Shown in pieces: positions 16,030-24,441 of a stretch of DNA of 36,200 nt. Position numbers and translations under genes: made by a program. The number at the start of each line of letters is the position of its first letter. Position 1 is the first letter of the stretch. The notes under the pieces were generated by a model. It was not told the DNA's origin, did no database searches, and was given only the letters and a program-made list of their open reading frames with translations. This DNA comes from an uncultured Lachnospiraceae bacterium. GTDB taxonomy: Bacteria > Bacillota > Clostridia > Lachnospirales > Lachnospiraceae. The stretch lies in the NCBI GenBank assembly GCA_902489645.1, contig CABUAW010000022.1, forward strand, positions 1 through 36,200. Direction: 5' to 3'.

Positions 16030-17520
16030 ATGATGAGCGCATACGGAACATTACTCAAAACTTTAATTAATTTTTCCGGTTCAAAATTATCTACCGTTGC
16101 TGAGGAAGTGGGCTACGATGTATCATACATCAGCAAATGGTGCAATAAAGCAAAGCTGCCGGCCTCCAAGATGGCTCCGAACATTAACCGTACCCTTGCG
16201 AACCACTTTTCCCACGAAATTCTGAAACACGAAGATTTATCCGCTTTCTCGAAAACCTTTGCCGTTGAGGCCACGCCGGAGACTCTGAACTCGATTATTT
16301 ATAATCTTCTGAAAGAAAATTATAAGGAGTCCAGCCAGGAAGCGGCCAATGAATTAAACAACAATGAGGCTTATAAGACAAAAGTTCTCACGCTGGCTAA
16401 TGATGTTTATGAATTTTTTAATCACGAGCTGCCGACAACCTTAATTTCTTATAACGAACCCCTGGAGGTTTTGTGTACGCTGGATATCTGTCGGTTTATC
16501 AATGAAAATAATATTGACCTTCCAATTTATCCAACGCCGGCCCACGAGATTAATGTCAAAATCGGCTTAAATAGCCGGAAACTGTTTTCAGACAGTAATT
16601 ATTATCTGAAACAGCTTTATTATTTTATAAATTCACACAGCTATCTGGCTTTCGACTTCTACGACGACGCTCTGATGGAAACACTGAACACCATCATCGT
16701 CAAGGACCACATGGCCATTTTATGCGCCGTCGACCAGTACAACCGCGTGCTTACGGCCACCATCATTACGGACCCGGAAAAGGTAAATCAAATTTATATC
16801 CGTACACTGCCTTCCTTCCGCACCACCGACCTGCTGATTCATGCTACCGAATCGGAAGAGTTTTACCAGCACGGCTACCGGACGGATTTTTATTCGAGAG
16901 ATAATTTTCAAATCTTTCTTGCCCTTGGCTTTGAATATCTTCTGCCTGTGGAATGTTGGGAGTCTATTACCCGAACAGCCCTGGAACGGGACAAGGATGA
17001 ATTTATGGCTCATCTCGTAGCCCAGCTTCAGATTACCTGGGAGGAAATCTTTGAAAAGAACTCCATGGATTTCTTCGTCCTGAAATCCTCACTGATGAAA
17101 TATATGGAAGACGGAGAAATCATATTCGCCGATGTTATCTATAATATGACGCCGGAAGAGCGGAAGCTCCATATTGAAAAGGTTCTGGAAATCACAAAGA
17201 AGAATCCAAACATCCATTTTTATGTCATCGACGACGAATATCTGCCGAATGTCCAGCACCTGCTGCACACCTCGGTATTTAACAACAGAAAAAAACTTTT
17301 CTTAAAAAACCCGGAACGCTACCACACAGAAATCGGACCACATTTTTATTCGGTACTTTCAGACCAGTTAATCAAAGAAGTCAGCGATTTTCTTGATAAG
17401 CTCAAAAACCATCCTTACTGCTTCTTCTACGATGCCGAAGGTATTCAGAAATTTGCCGAAAAGTATGGTTCCCTTGTTTACCGGATGATTGATTTAAGTG
17501 CATTCCGAACAAACAAATAA
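16030..17520 (+). CDS. Divergent regulator candidate with N-terminal helix-turn-helix, unknown family
   Basis: A 496-residue soluble protein. Residues about 17-50 (STVAEEVGYDVSYISKWCNK) look like a Cro/C1-type helix-turn-helix, and a basic stretch follows. The remaining roughly 430 residues match no domain I know; they are rich in aromatic and acidic residues with no membrane segment or signal, and could be an effector-sensing region. GGGGGTG lies 5 bases before the ATG at 16030 (a second ATG follows directly). Divergent placement from the lactate operon, with a dyad and phased repeats between, suggests it senses lactate or an acyl-CoA and controls pct-lcd-lldP. Regulation is inferred from context only. 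Confidence 0.75.
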   Translation: MMSAYGTLLKTLINFSGSKLSTVAEEVGYDVSYISKWCNKAKLPASKMAPNINRTLANHFSHEILKHEDLSAFSKTFAVEATPETLNSIIYNLLKENYKESSQEAANELNNNEAYKTKVLTLANDVYEFFNHELPTTLISYNEPLEVLCTLDICRFINENNIDLPIYPTPAHEINVKIGLNSRKLFSDSNYYLKQLYYFINSHSYLAFDFYDDALMETLNTIIVKDHMAILCAVDQYNRVLTATIITDPEKVNQIYIRTLPSFRTTDLLIHATESEEFYQHGYRTDFYSRDNFQIFLALGFEYLLPVECWESITRTALERDKDEFMAHLVAQLQITWEEIFEKNSMDFFVLKSSLMKYMEDGEIIFADVIYNMTPEERKLHIEKVLEITKKNPNIHFYVIDDEYLPNVQHLLHTSVFNNRKKLFLKNPERYHTEIGPHFYSVLSDQLIKEVSDFLDKLKNHPYCFFYDAEGIQKFAEKYGSLVYRMIDLSAFRTNK

Positions 17521-17527
17521 ATGCCCG

Positions 17528-17563
17528 CCCTGTTTCTCAGCTCTCTGGGAAACAGGGTTTTTT
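17528..17563 (+). terminator. Terminator of the regulator gene
   Basis: CCCTGTTTCTCAG (17528-17540) pairs with CTGGGAAACAGGG (17545-17557) around a 4-base loop, followed by six T. Confidence 0.92.
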
Positions 17564-17618
17564 CAATTGGCCAATGATATAATCTTATTTTACCATCAAT
17601 TGTTTTGCGTGTAAATAG

Positions 17619-17630
17619 TTAGCATGCTAA
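17619..17630. promoter_or_regulatory. Orphan 12-bp palindrome in intergenic region
   Basis: TTAGCATGCTAA is a perfect palindrome in a 150-base AT-rich gap between two terminators. It resembles the MarR/SlyA-type consensus TTAGCAAGCTAA. No gene start lies next to it. A second AT-only inverted repeat (AAAAAAATA/TATTTTTTT) is at 17640-17660. Confidence 0.4.
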
Positions 17631-17714
17631 TTATTATGTAAAAAAATACAATATTTTTTTGGTCATTTTTACGGCTTATCTAAAACAGATAAAGACAGGC
17701 GCATCCCCTTACCG

Positions 17715-17750
17715 AAAAAAAAGAACCTGACACATTGAAGTATCAGGTTC
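17715..17750 (-). terminator. Terminator of the initiator tRNA gene
   Basis: GAACCTGA (17723-17730) and TCAGGTTC (17743-17750) are exact complements; on the minus strand eight T (17715-17722) follow. Confidence 0.92.
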
Positions 17751-17756
17751 CGTAAG

Positions 17757-17830
<74 letters not shown>

Positions 17831-17853
17831 CTGTTAAACTTAGTACCTTTTTA

Positions 17854-19020
17854 TTATATATCATTTTTCTCATTTTGTCCAGTACTTTTCATTCGCTCAT
17901 CTAATCTATGCTGTTTCGCATATATTTCCTCACGCTGGACAACGCCCCGACGCAGCAAAATATAAACGAAGGTCGCCGCCGGTACGCTGAGAATCATCCC
18001 CGCAACGCCGGCCAGTCCGCCGCCGACCGTTACCGCCGCCAACACCCACAAGCCCGGAAGTCCGGTGCGTTTTCCCACAACCCGCGGATAAATCAGATTA
18101 TTTTCCACTTGTTGAAGGATAATAAAAAAAATCAGAAAGGTCGCCGCTTTTTTTATGGAAATAAACATTAAAAGTATAACGCCTACGCCGCCGCCGATAT
18201 AAGCGCCGAGTACGGGGATGAACGCCGTCAGCCCGACAATAAGGCTGACCAAGCCGCTATACTCCAGTCTCAGTGCAAACATCCCGGCAAAACAGAGACT
18301 TCCCAGAATCAGCGATTCAATGCCCTGGCCGGCAACGAAGTTTTCAAATACTTCTATCCCCGTCAACAGCATTGACTTCACCGGCCGGTACAGGCTGTGC
18401 GGCATATAGGCCCGGTACAGCCGCTTCATCTGCTGTTTTAGTTTTTCTTTGTCATACAGTATATACACGGACAACACGGTCACGATACCGCAGGTTGCTC
18501 CTGTCCGAAGCACCCCGGTTGTCATCCGGGCCATCTGGGGCATAAGCATATCCATCGTCCGGTCCAGACGTCCCAAATAGCCCGAAATGCCTTCCATTAG
18601 AGGAGAGATATCGAGATTTTCAATTCCCGCTTTGTCAATCAACATGGCCAGAGACTGTTCAAAGGCCAGCATGTAATCCTCCCTGTTCTCGATAAACTGC
18701 TGCAAACTGGAAATCAGCCGGGGCAGCGCAATACAAACCACTGCCGCGACCACCCCGACTGCTCCCAGATACACAGTCAACAAGCTGCAAGTCCGGGCGG
18801 CTTTCTTAGGTATCTTACCTTTGTTCTCATAAAATTGTCGTACATACTCATAAGGATGATTCAGCACAAGAGCCAGAATACCCGCGCCAATCACCGGAAA
18901 AAACTGACGTCCTGCAAATGCAAGCCGTCTGCATATATATCCCGAATGAACAATGATAATTATTAAAAAAACCAGATAGGTCATTAATACCATCCACTGA
19001 CGTACAGGTCTGCGCTCCAT
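17854..19020 (-). CDS. AI-2E family transporter (YtvI/PerM-like)
   Basis: A 388-residue inner-membrane protein with two N-terminal membrane segments, a soluble or amphipathic stretch of about 120 residues, then about five C-terminal segments. Family motifs include ILALVLNHPYEYV, IESLILGSLCFAGMFAL, GLTAFIPVLGAYIGGGVGV and NNLIYPRVVGKRTGLPGLW. Members export autoinducer-2, work as Na+/H+ antiporters or have unknown roles, so the substrate should be left open. GAGGAGG precedes the ATG. It follows nadC by 74 bases on the same strand with no terminator, so it may be the tail of the nad operon. Confidence 0.9.
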   Translation of the reverse strand: MERRPVRQWMVLMTYLVFLIIIIVHSGYICRRLAFAGRQFFPVIGAGILALVLNHPYEYVRQFYENKGKIPKKAARTCSLLTVYLGAVGVVAAVVCIALPRLISSLQQFIENREDYMLAFEQSLAMLIDKAGIENLDISPLMEGISGYLGRLDRTMDMLMPQMARMTTGVLRTGATCGIVTVLSVYILYDKEKLKQQMKRLYRAYMPHSLYRPVKSMLLTGIEVFENFVAGQGIESLILGSLCFAGMFALRLEYSGLVSLIVGLTAFIPVLGAYIGGGVGVILLMFISIKKAATFLIFFIILQQVENNLIYPRVVGKRTGLPGLWVLAAVTVGGGLAGVAGMILSVPAATFVYILLRRGVVQREEIYAKQHRLDERMKSTGQNEKNDI

Positions 19021-19094
19021 TCCAATGCCTCCTCATCTGTGAGTATGACCAGAAAGCGCCGCTTCATACAGCCCGAAACATATTTTGTTTATTT

Positions 19095-19949
19095 TTATTC
19101 CACCGGATGAAGATTTTTGAGGGATACGTCAAGAATCGGCGCAGAATGGGTCAAAGCGCCGCTGGACACATAATCCACGCCAATATCCCGGATACGCTCA
19201 ATGTTTTCTCTGGTAATGTTTCCGGAACATTCGGTTTCGGCGCGTCCCTTTGCCATGGCTACCGCCGCTTTCATCATTTCCACCGACATATTATCCAGCA
19301 TGATAATGTCCGCGCCGGCGTCCAGCGCCTCTTGAAACATATCCAGATTTTCAACCTCTATTTCAATCTTACGCACAAACGGCGCATATTCCCGTGCCAT
19401 CTCTACGGCCTGACGCACGCCGCCGGCCGCTCCGATATGATTATCTTTAATAAGCACGCCGTCCGATAAATTATAGCGGTGATTGTGGCCGCCGCCGACC
19501 CGAACTGCGTATTTCTCAAAAATACGCATATTCGGCGTCGTCTTGCGGGTATCTAAAAGTTTTGTATGGGAGCCTTCCAGAAGCGCTGCCACACTGTGCG
19601 TATAGGTGGCGATTCCGCTCATCCGCTGAAGATAATTCAGCGCCGTACGTTCCCCGGAAAGAATCACCCGGATGTCGCCCCGGACTACGGCCAGCAAATC
19701 GCCTTTCTTAACTTCCGCTCCGTCAGACACATATTTTTCGACCTGAATCTCCGGTTCCAGCAATTCAAAAACTCTCTGAAAAATATCCATTCCGACAATT
19801 ATTCCATCTTCCTTACAAATCAACTGGGCCTCACCCTTTTTGTAAGTCCGCATGACTGAATTGGTCGTCACGTCCTCATCGGAGATATCCTCCCGAAGTG
19901 CCTGCAAAAGCAGATTATCCACATTTAATCTGGTTGTTATTGGATTCAT
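19095..19949 (-). CDS. nadC: Nicotinate-nucleotide pyrophosphorylase (carboxylating)
   Basis: Quinolinate phosphoribosyltransferase: makes nicotinate mononucleotide from quinolinate and PRPP, third step of de novo NAD synthesis. The 284-residue length is normal. Active-site segments are LSGERTALNYLQRMSGIAT, LLDTRKTTPNMR (basic residues), GGGHNHRYNLSDGVLIKDNH, IEIEVEN and DIIMLDNMS. The start at 19949 lies 35 bases inside the end of nadB, with AGGAGG 10 bases upstream within nadB, pointing to coupled translation. Confidence 0.96.
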   Translation of the reverse strand: MNPITTRLNVDNLLLQALREDISDEDVTTNSVMRTYKKGEAQLICKEDGIIVGMDIFQRVFELLEPEIQVEKYVSDGAEVKKGDLLAVVRGDIRVILSGERTALNYLQRMSGIATYTHSVAALLEGSHTKLLDTRKTTPNMRIFEKYAVRVGGGHNHRYNLSDGVLIKDNHIGAAGGVRQAVEMAREYAPFVRKIEIEVENLDMFQEALDAGADIIMLDNMSVEMMKAAVAMAKGRAETECSGNITRENIERIRDIGVDYVSSGALTHSAPILDVSLKNLHPVE

Positions 19950-21261
19950 TGGCCGCTTCCCTCCTGATTTCTTCCCAAATATTTTCTTTGCACCGAAGAT
20001 GATAAGTCTCCGGATTGGCGTAGTCCGCCATATTTATATTATAAAATGTCTCAATTTTTGAATCATCCATGACCGCCCGCAATTGATTTCTTCCTGTAAG
20101 CGAATGGCTTTGTATATGTCCGGCCGCCCGCTCGGCAAATACAAGACTTTCCAGCAGCGAATTGCTTGCCAGACGATTCGCTCCATGTACGCCGTTACAG
20201 CTTGTCTCCCCGGCCGCATATAAATGTTCCATCGATGTCCGGCTGTCGCTATTCACCCAAACACCGCCCATAAAATAATGCTGTGCCGGAACGACCGGTA
20301 TCGGTTCCTTCGTAATATCATATCCTTCTTCAAGACACCGCTCATAGATATTCGGGAACCGTTCCCGGATATCCATATCTTTAATCGTCAAAAATGAAAG
20401 TCTCACATAAGGCATATGGTCCTTTGCCATCTGACGGTGAATCGCCGCCGTCACCACATCCCTCGGAAGAAGTTCATCCACGAATCGTTCTCCCTGCTTA
20501 TTATATAAAACCGCGCCTTCACCGCGCACAGACTCGGAAATCAGAAAACTGCGTCCCGGCCGGCAGGTATATAAGGTCGTCGGGTGAATCTGCACATAAT
20601 CCATATGCTCCACTTCAATACCGTGCTTTAAAGAAATGGCCAGCGCGTCCCCCGTCAAATGCGGGAAGTTTGTCGAATGTTCATAAATACCGCCGATGCC
20701 TCCACAGGCCCAAATCACATCCTGAGCAAAGACCGGAACCAGGCTTCCCTCCGCCGTTCTGAGGATAACGCCGTCACATTGATTATCCTTCGCAAGAATA
20801 TCCACCATCTCCGTGCGGGTCATCAGCGTTATATTTTTCTTTTCCCGAACCCGTTCTAACAGGGTACTTGTAATCTCTTTCCCGGTAATGTCGTCATGGT
20901 ACAGAATTCTGTTCCTGGAATGAGCCCCCTCTCTGGTATACAGAAGCTCGCCGTTCTCCCTGGCAAAGTCAACGCCGTAGCCAACCAACTGGTTAATAAT
21001 ATTTCTGGAAGAACGAATCATAATATCCACAGATTCTTTCCGGTTCTCATAATGTCCGGCCCGCATGGTATCTTCAAAAAAGCTGTCATAATCTTCCTCG
21101 TCCCGAAGAACGCAGATACCGCCCTGGGCAAGAAAAGAATCACTTTCTTCTAATTCTGCCTTTGTAATCATCAATATTTCTGTCGACTCAGGCAGATGAA
21201 GCGCAGCAAAACAACCCGCCACACCACAGCCGACAATCACCACATCGTATATTCGCTTCAT
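19915..21261 (-). CDS. nadB: L-aspartate oxidase
   Basis: The FAD enzyme that oxidises L-aspartate to iminoaspartate for NAD synthesis; in anaerobes fumarate is the likely electron acceptor. It has the dinucleotide fingerprint VIVGCGVAGCFAALHL at the N-terminus, the FAD segment LAQGGICVL, IHPTTLY and SESVRGEGAVLYN with active-site Arg, and YAAGETSCNGVHGANRLASNSLLE near the C-terminus. At 448 residues it is about 80 shorter than the E. coli enzyme because most of the C-terminal helical domain is absent, as I believe is usual in Clostridia. It overlaps nadC and lies 11 bases after nadA. Confidence 0.95.
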   Translation of the reverse strand: MKRIYDVVIVGCGVAGCFAALHLPESTEILMITKAELEESDSFLAQGGICVLRDEEDYDSFFEDTMRAGHYENRKESVDIMIRSSRNIINQLVGYGVDFARENGELLYTREGAHSRNRILYHDDITGKEITSTLLERVREKKNITLMTRTEMVDILAKDNQCDGVILRTAEGSLVPVFAQDVIWACGGIGGIYEHSTNFPHLTGDALAISLKHGIEVEHMDYVQIHPTTLYTCRPGRSFLISESVRGEGAVLYNKQGERFVDELLPRDVVTAAIHRQMAKDHMPYVRLSFLTIKDMDIRERFPNIYERCLEEGYDITKEPIPVVPAQHYFMGGVWVNSDSRTSMEHLYAAGETSCNGVHGANRLASNSLLESLVFAERAAGHIQSHSLTGRNQLRAVMDDSKIETFYNINMADYANPETYHLRCKENIWEEIRREAANESNNNQIKCG

Positions 21262-21272
21262 GTTTTCCCTGC

Positions 21273-22184
21273 CTATCTGGATAATTCCAGCATGCGCTTT
21301 AACGGTGCGTGTGCCTTATCCATAAAATCTTCCGGCATTTCCAGGCCCGGCCCATCCTGTTCCAAAACAGAAATAATTTTATCCAGCGTTAATTTCTTCA
21401 TATCATCGCAAATCTGATGTTCTGCGGCCGGATAAAATTGTTTTTCCGGATTTCTCTGTTTCAGCTCATACATAACGCCCAACTCAGTGACTATGATAAA
21501 TTCCCGAGCCGCGCTTGTCGTTGCATAATCGATAATTCCCGAAGTACTTCCGATATAATCGGCCAGCCGGGTCACTTCTTCCCGACATTCCGGATGGACA
21601 AGAACCTTCGCCCCCGGATGTCTGTCCATGGCCGACCGGACGTCCGCCTCTGTAATCACCGTATGTACCGGGCATCCGCCATCATTAAAAATGAATTTCT
21701 TTTCCGGAACCTGACGTGAAATATACGTGCCGAGATGCTGGTCCGGAATAAAATAAATCACCGGGTTGGGAAGGGCTCTCACGACCTTCAGCGCATTGGA
21801 AGATGTCACGCACACATCCGAATGAGCCTTCAGCTCTGCCGTAGAATTCACATAACAGACAACGGCGACATCCTCCTTATAGGTTTCCCGGACTTCTTTA
21901 ATTTTTGCCACCGACGCCATATGGGCCATAGGGCAATCCGCTTCCGGTTCCGGAAGTAAAACGCGCTTCTTCGGATTCAAAAGCTTCGCGCTTTCTCCCA
22001 TAAAGGACACCCCGCACAGTACGATTGTCTGCGCCGTAATTTTTGTGGCCATCTCACTTAAATAGTAAGAATCTCCCACGTAATCTGCAATTTCCTGAAT
22101 ATCGTCATCTACATAATAATGTGCCATAATAACCGCATCTTTTTCCTGTTTTAACCGCAGAATCTGCGCTTGTTTTTCGTTCAT
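21273..22184 (-). CDS. nadA: Quinolinate synthase
   Basis: The [4Fe-4S] enzyme condensing iminoaspartate with dihydroxyacetone phosphate. The 303-residue length fits the short bacterial/archaeal type. The three cluster cysteines are Cys84 (EADCPMA), Cys171 (GGCPVHT) and Cys259 (QICDDMKKLTL), spaced 87 and 88 residues apart as in Thermotoga maritima NadA. MAHYYVDDDIQEIADYVGDS near the start is typical. GGTGGAGG precedes the ATG. It is the first gene of nadABC with its own promoter. Confidence 0.97.
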   Translation of the reverse strand: MNEKQAQILRLKQEKDAVIMAHYYVDDDIQEIADYVGDSYYLSEMATKITAQTIVLCGVSFMGESAKLLNPKKRVLLPEPEADCPMAHMASVAKIKEVRETYKEDVAVVCYVNSTAELKAHSDVCVTSSNALKVVRALPNPVIYFIPDQHLGTYISRQVPEKKFIFNDGGCPVHTVITEADVRSAMDRHPGAKVLVHPECREEVTRLADYIGSTSGIIDYATTSAAREFIIVTELGVMYELKQRNPEKQFYPAAEHQICDDMKKLTLDKIISVLEQDGPGLEMPEDFMDKAHAPLKRMLELSR

Positions 22185-22240
22185 CTATGCCTCCACCCTT
22201 TTCATTTAAACGTTTTTTCCGTTTCTCCAGGTTTCGTTTC

Positions 22241-22269
22241 AGTATAGCACATTTGTTTACAGTTGACAA
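22241..22269 (-). promoter_or_regulatory. nadABC promoter
   Basis: On the minus strand TTGTCA (22264-22269), 17 bases, TATACT (22241-22246). The -35 lies in a loosely symmetric stretch (22261-22279, TGTCTTGTCA on the minus strand) that resembles the TGTC..GACA flavour of NiaR/NadR operators; this resemblance is weak. Confidence 0.65.
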
Positions 22270-22291
22270 GACACCTGACCTTTCACAAAAG

Positions 22292-23293
22292 TTATACAAA
22301 TAATATATCGTGGTTAATTGTCTGATAAAACAGCTTTTCAAAAGCTTCCCGTTCCTTTGTCTGGGCCAACGCCCACATCATCTTGGTAACTGTCGCCTCC
22401 AGCGTCATGTCATAAGACTCAAACACAGGAAAATGCTCCTTTAATTCCTTCCCCACCTGGTAGACGGACATGTCGCTTCCTTCATGGGTTACCTGAGTCG
22501 CCATGACAAGAAATTTCCCGGCCTTCATCCACCGCTCAATCGCATTATAAAAACTGTCATCTCCGTAATTTGGCAGTCCCCCGACGCCAAAGGATTCAAT
22601 GATTACCCCGTCATAATCATTAATGAGTACATCCAGAATACTTCCGTTCATCCCCGGAACCAGCTTCAAAAGAAAAATCCTCGAATTCATCTCATGGCTG
22701 AATTTCAATGGCCGTACTGTCTGTTCTTTATCGTCTATATAGAAAATAATCCGCTTATCATGAATACTGGCAATATCCGGGTAATTAATGCTGGAAAACG
22801 CATTATAGCTCTTGGAACGGGTTTTTTTAGCCCTGGTTCCCGCAATGACTTTGCCGCCGAAAACAATAACTACGCCGTGGGCCCGGTCGTCGGATGCGAA
22901 GCGAAGACTGTCCAAAAGATTTGAGCGCGCATCCGTAATCGCCAAATCAATGGGCTTCTGGGCGCCGGTAATAACTACCGGTTTGCGGTTATTCTGAATA
23001 AGATAGGATAATGCGGCCGCCGTATAGGCCATCGTATCCGTTCCATGGCAAATGACAAAGCCATCATAATATTCATACTTTTTCTCAATCAACTCGGCCA
23101 GAACCAGCCAATGCGAGCTATTGATATTCGTACTGTCCAGATTAAAGGGCGCTACTGTGTCTATATGGCAAAATTCTTCCGCCGAAGGAATGTAAGAAAT
23201 AATTTCCTCTGCGGAAATCTTAGGCGCCAGCCCGTGTTCCGTATACTTTGAGGCAATTGTACCTCCCGTTGCTATCAACAATATCTGTTTCAT
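22292..23293 (-). CDS. L-asparaginase
   Basis: Hydrolyses L-asparagine to L-aspartate and ammonia. The 333-residue length and absence of a signal peptide fit a cytoplasmic asparaginase. Thr12 in ATGGTIAS is the nucleophile; FVICHGTDTMAYTA carries the second Thr-Asp pair, followed by VITGAQKP and a Lys-containing catalytic region typical of the family. AAGGG precedes the ATG. It sits directly upstream of nadABC on the same strand, with its own promoter, and its product is the substrate of NadB. Glutaminase side activity cannot be judged. Confidence 0.94.
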   Translation of the reverse strand: MKQILLIATGGTIASKYTEHGLAPKISAEEIISYIPSAEEFCHIDTVAPFNLDSTNINSSHWLVLAELIEKKYEYYDGFVICHGTDTMAYTAAALSYLIQNNRKPVVITGAQKPIDLAITDARSNLLDSLRFASDDRAHGVVIVFGGKVIAGTRAKKTRSKSYNAFSSINYPDIASIHDKRIIFYIDDKEQTVRPLKFSHEMNSRIFLLKLVPGMNGSILDVLINDYDGVIIESFGVGGLPNYGDDSFYNAIERWMKAGKFLVMATQVTHEGSDMSVYQVGKELKEHFPVFESYDMTLEATVTKMMWALAQTKEREAFEKLFYQTINHDILFV

Positions 23294-23331
23294 TTTTTTA
23301 CCCTTCCGTTCTTATTCGTTCTTATAGCGCC

Positions 23332-23361
23332 AGTATAACAACTACTGTCCGAAGCCGTCAA
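23332..23361 (-). promoter_or_regulatory. L-asparaginase gene promoter
   Basis: On the minus strand TTGACG (23356-23361), 18 bases, TATACT (23332-23337). Confidence 0.65.
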
Positions 23362-23410
23362 GGCTGTGCAAAAACTTATTTTGACCAAATTCTTTGGCAT
23401 AAATTCATGG

Positions 23411-23439
23411 TTGACGCATATAATAAATCAAGGTATAAT
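23411..23439 (+). promoter_or_regulatory. tRNA-Cys promoter (plus-strand copy)
   Basis: TTGACG (23411-23416), 17 bases, a perfect TATAAT (23434-23439), ending 11 bases before the tRNA. Confidence 0.82.
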
Positions 23440-23450
23440 TATGGATGTAA

Positions 23451-23522
23451 GGCGCAGTAGCCAAGTGGTAAGGCAATGGTCTGCAACACCAGTACGCACC
23501 GGTTCAAATCCGGTCTGCGCCT
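23451..23522 (+). tRNA. tRNA-Cys (GCA), copy 1
   Basis: A 72-base cloverleaf: acceptor GGCGCAG/CTGCGCC, anticodon GCA at 23483-23485, T-arm GTTCAAAT and discriminator T73 as expected for Cys. CCA is not encoded. The same sequence occurs inverted at 27072-27143. Confidence 0.96.
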
Positions 23523-23531
23523 CTGAATTAA

Positions 23532-23560
23532 CCCCGGAAGTGATGGTTTCCGGGGTTTTT
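23532..23560 (+). terminator. Terminator of tRNA-Cys copy 1
   Basis: CCCCGGAA (23532-23539) pairs with TTCCGGGG (23548-23555) and is followed by five T. Confidence 0.9.
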
Positions 23561-23590
23561 AAAAATTAAGAAACACATAGAAACGCTATG

Positions 23591-23633
23591 AAAGGACAAG
23601 GAAGTTCAAACCGGAGCTTCTTGTCCTTTTTTT
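23591..23633 (+). terminator. Second terminator or attenuator directly before the amidotransferase-like gene
   Basis: AAAGGACAA/TTGTCCTTT plus GAAG/CTTC form a strong stem (23591-23604 with 23617-23629), followed by seven T. The ribosome site AGGAGGG of the next gene begins only four bases later. No promoter is evident between this hairpin and the gene, so it may control read-through into it. Confidence 0.7.
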
Positions 23634-23650
23634 GACAGGAGGGAATGACC

Positions 23651-24367
23651 TTGAGAAAACCAATGACAGGCGTTGTGCCTTTAATTGACAGGGACCGGGA
23701 AAGTTATTGGATGCTGCCCGGCTACATGGAAGGATTATCCGACGCGGGAGCTATTCCCGTCATGCTCCCGCTGACATCGGAACCGGAAGTATTGGCACAG
23801 ATTGTCAGCCAATTTGACGGCTTTTTATTTACGGGCGGCCAGGACGTATCGCCGTCGATTTACGGCGAAGAGACCTTATCTTCCTGCGGTGAATGTTGTA
23901 CGGCAAGGGACGAAATGGAACGCCGGTTATTTGCATTGGCCTGGGAACAGGACAAACCGGTTCTCGGCATATGCCGGGGCATACAGTTTATCAATGCATT
24001 TTTAGGAGGGACACTCTATCAGGATTTGCCGACCCAGAGGGCTTCCGCTGTCTGCCATCATCAGTCTCCGCCCTATGATGAACCGGTACATGCGGTGGAG
24101 CTTGTCAAAAATTCGCCGCTGCAGAGACTGTTAAAAAAACAGAAAATTTCTGTCAATAGTTATCACCATCAAGCCGTGAAAAAGCTGGCGCCGAAGCTGC
24201 AAGCCATGGCCTATTCCACGGACGGGCTGATTGAGGCGGTATATGCGCCTGAAAAGAAGTATATCTGGGCCTTACAGTGGCATCCGGAGTTTTCATTTTT
24301 AAAAGATGCGGATAGTAAAAAAATATTCCAAAGCTTTGCGGACTCAATGAAACAATGTCTCAAGTAG
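23651..24367 (+). CDS. Class I glutamine amidotransferase-like hydrolase (gamma-glutamyl-GABA hydrolase family)
   Basis: A 238-residue stand-alone peptidase C26 protein, related to PuuD, which cleaves gamma-glutamyl-GABA. The catalytic triad is Cys108 (LGICRGIQ), His211 and Glu213 (LQWHPEF). FTGGQDVSP (oxyanion region) and VNSYHHQAVK are typical of the family. I chose TTG at 23651 because AGGAGGG lies 7 bases before it; the ATG at 23645 is only one or two bases from that site. It has no polyamine genes around it, so the gamma-glutamyl substrate is open. A terminator-like hairpin sits just before the ribosome site. Confidence 0.9.
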   Translation: MRKPMTGVVPLIDRDRESYWMLPGYMEGLSDAGAIPVMLPLTSEPEVLAQIVSQFDGFLFTGGQDVSPSIYGEETLSSCGECCTARDEMERRLFALAWEQDKPVLGICRGIQFINAFLGGTLYQDLPTQRASAVCHHQSPPYDEPVHAVELVKNSPLQRLLKKQKISVNSYHHQAVKKLAPKLQAMAYSTDGLIEAVYAPEKKYIWALQWHPEFSFLKDADSKKIFQSFADSMKQCLK

Positions 24368-24372
24368 GCTGA

Positions 24373-24401
24373 TTGATTTTTGGAATATGCCGTATTATAA
24401 T
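24373..24401 (+). promoter_or_regulatory. Peroxiredoxin promoter
   Basis: TTGATT (24373-24378), 17 bases, perfect TATAAT (24396-24401). It starts six bases after the previous stop, so the peroxiredoxin is transcribed on its own. Confidence 0.78.
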
Positions 24402-24441
24402 AAAATCCGTACTGCAAATATGTTTACAGGAGGAAATGAAG

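Noticed and set aside
23366..23569. 67-residue frame running through tRNA-Cys
   Set aside because: It is a translation of the tRNA gene and its terminator.
23523..23650. T-box leader before the hydrolase gene (next to tRNA-Cys)
   Set aside because: No T-box sequence (AGGGTGGNACCGCG type) or specifier loop is present; only a simple terminator hairpin.
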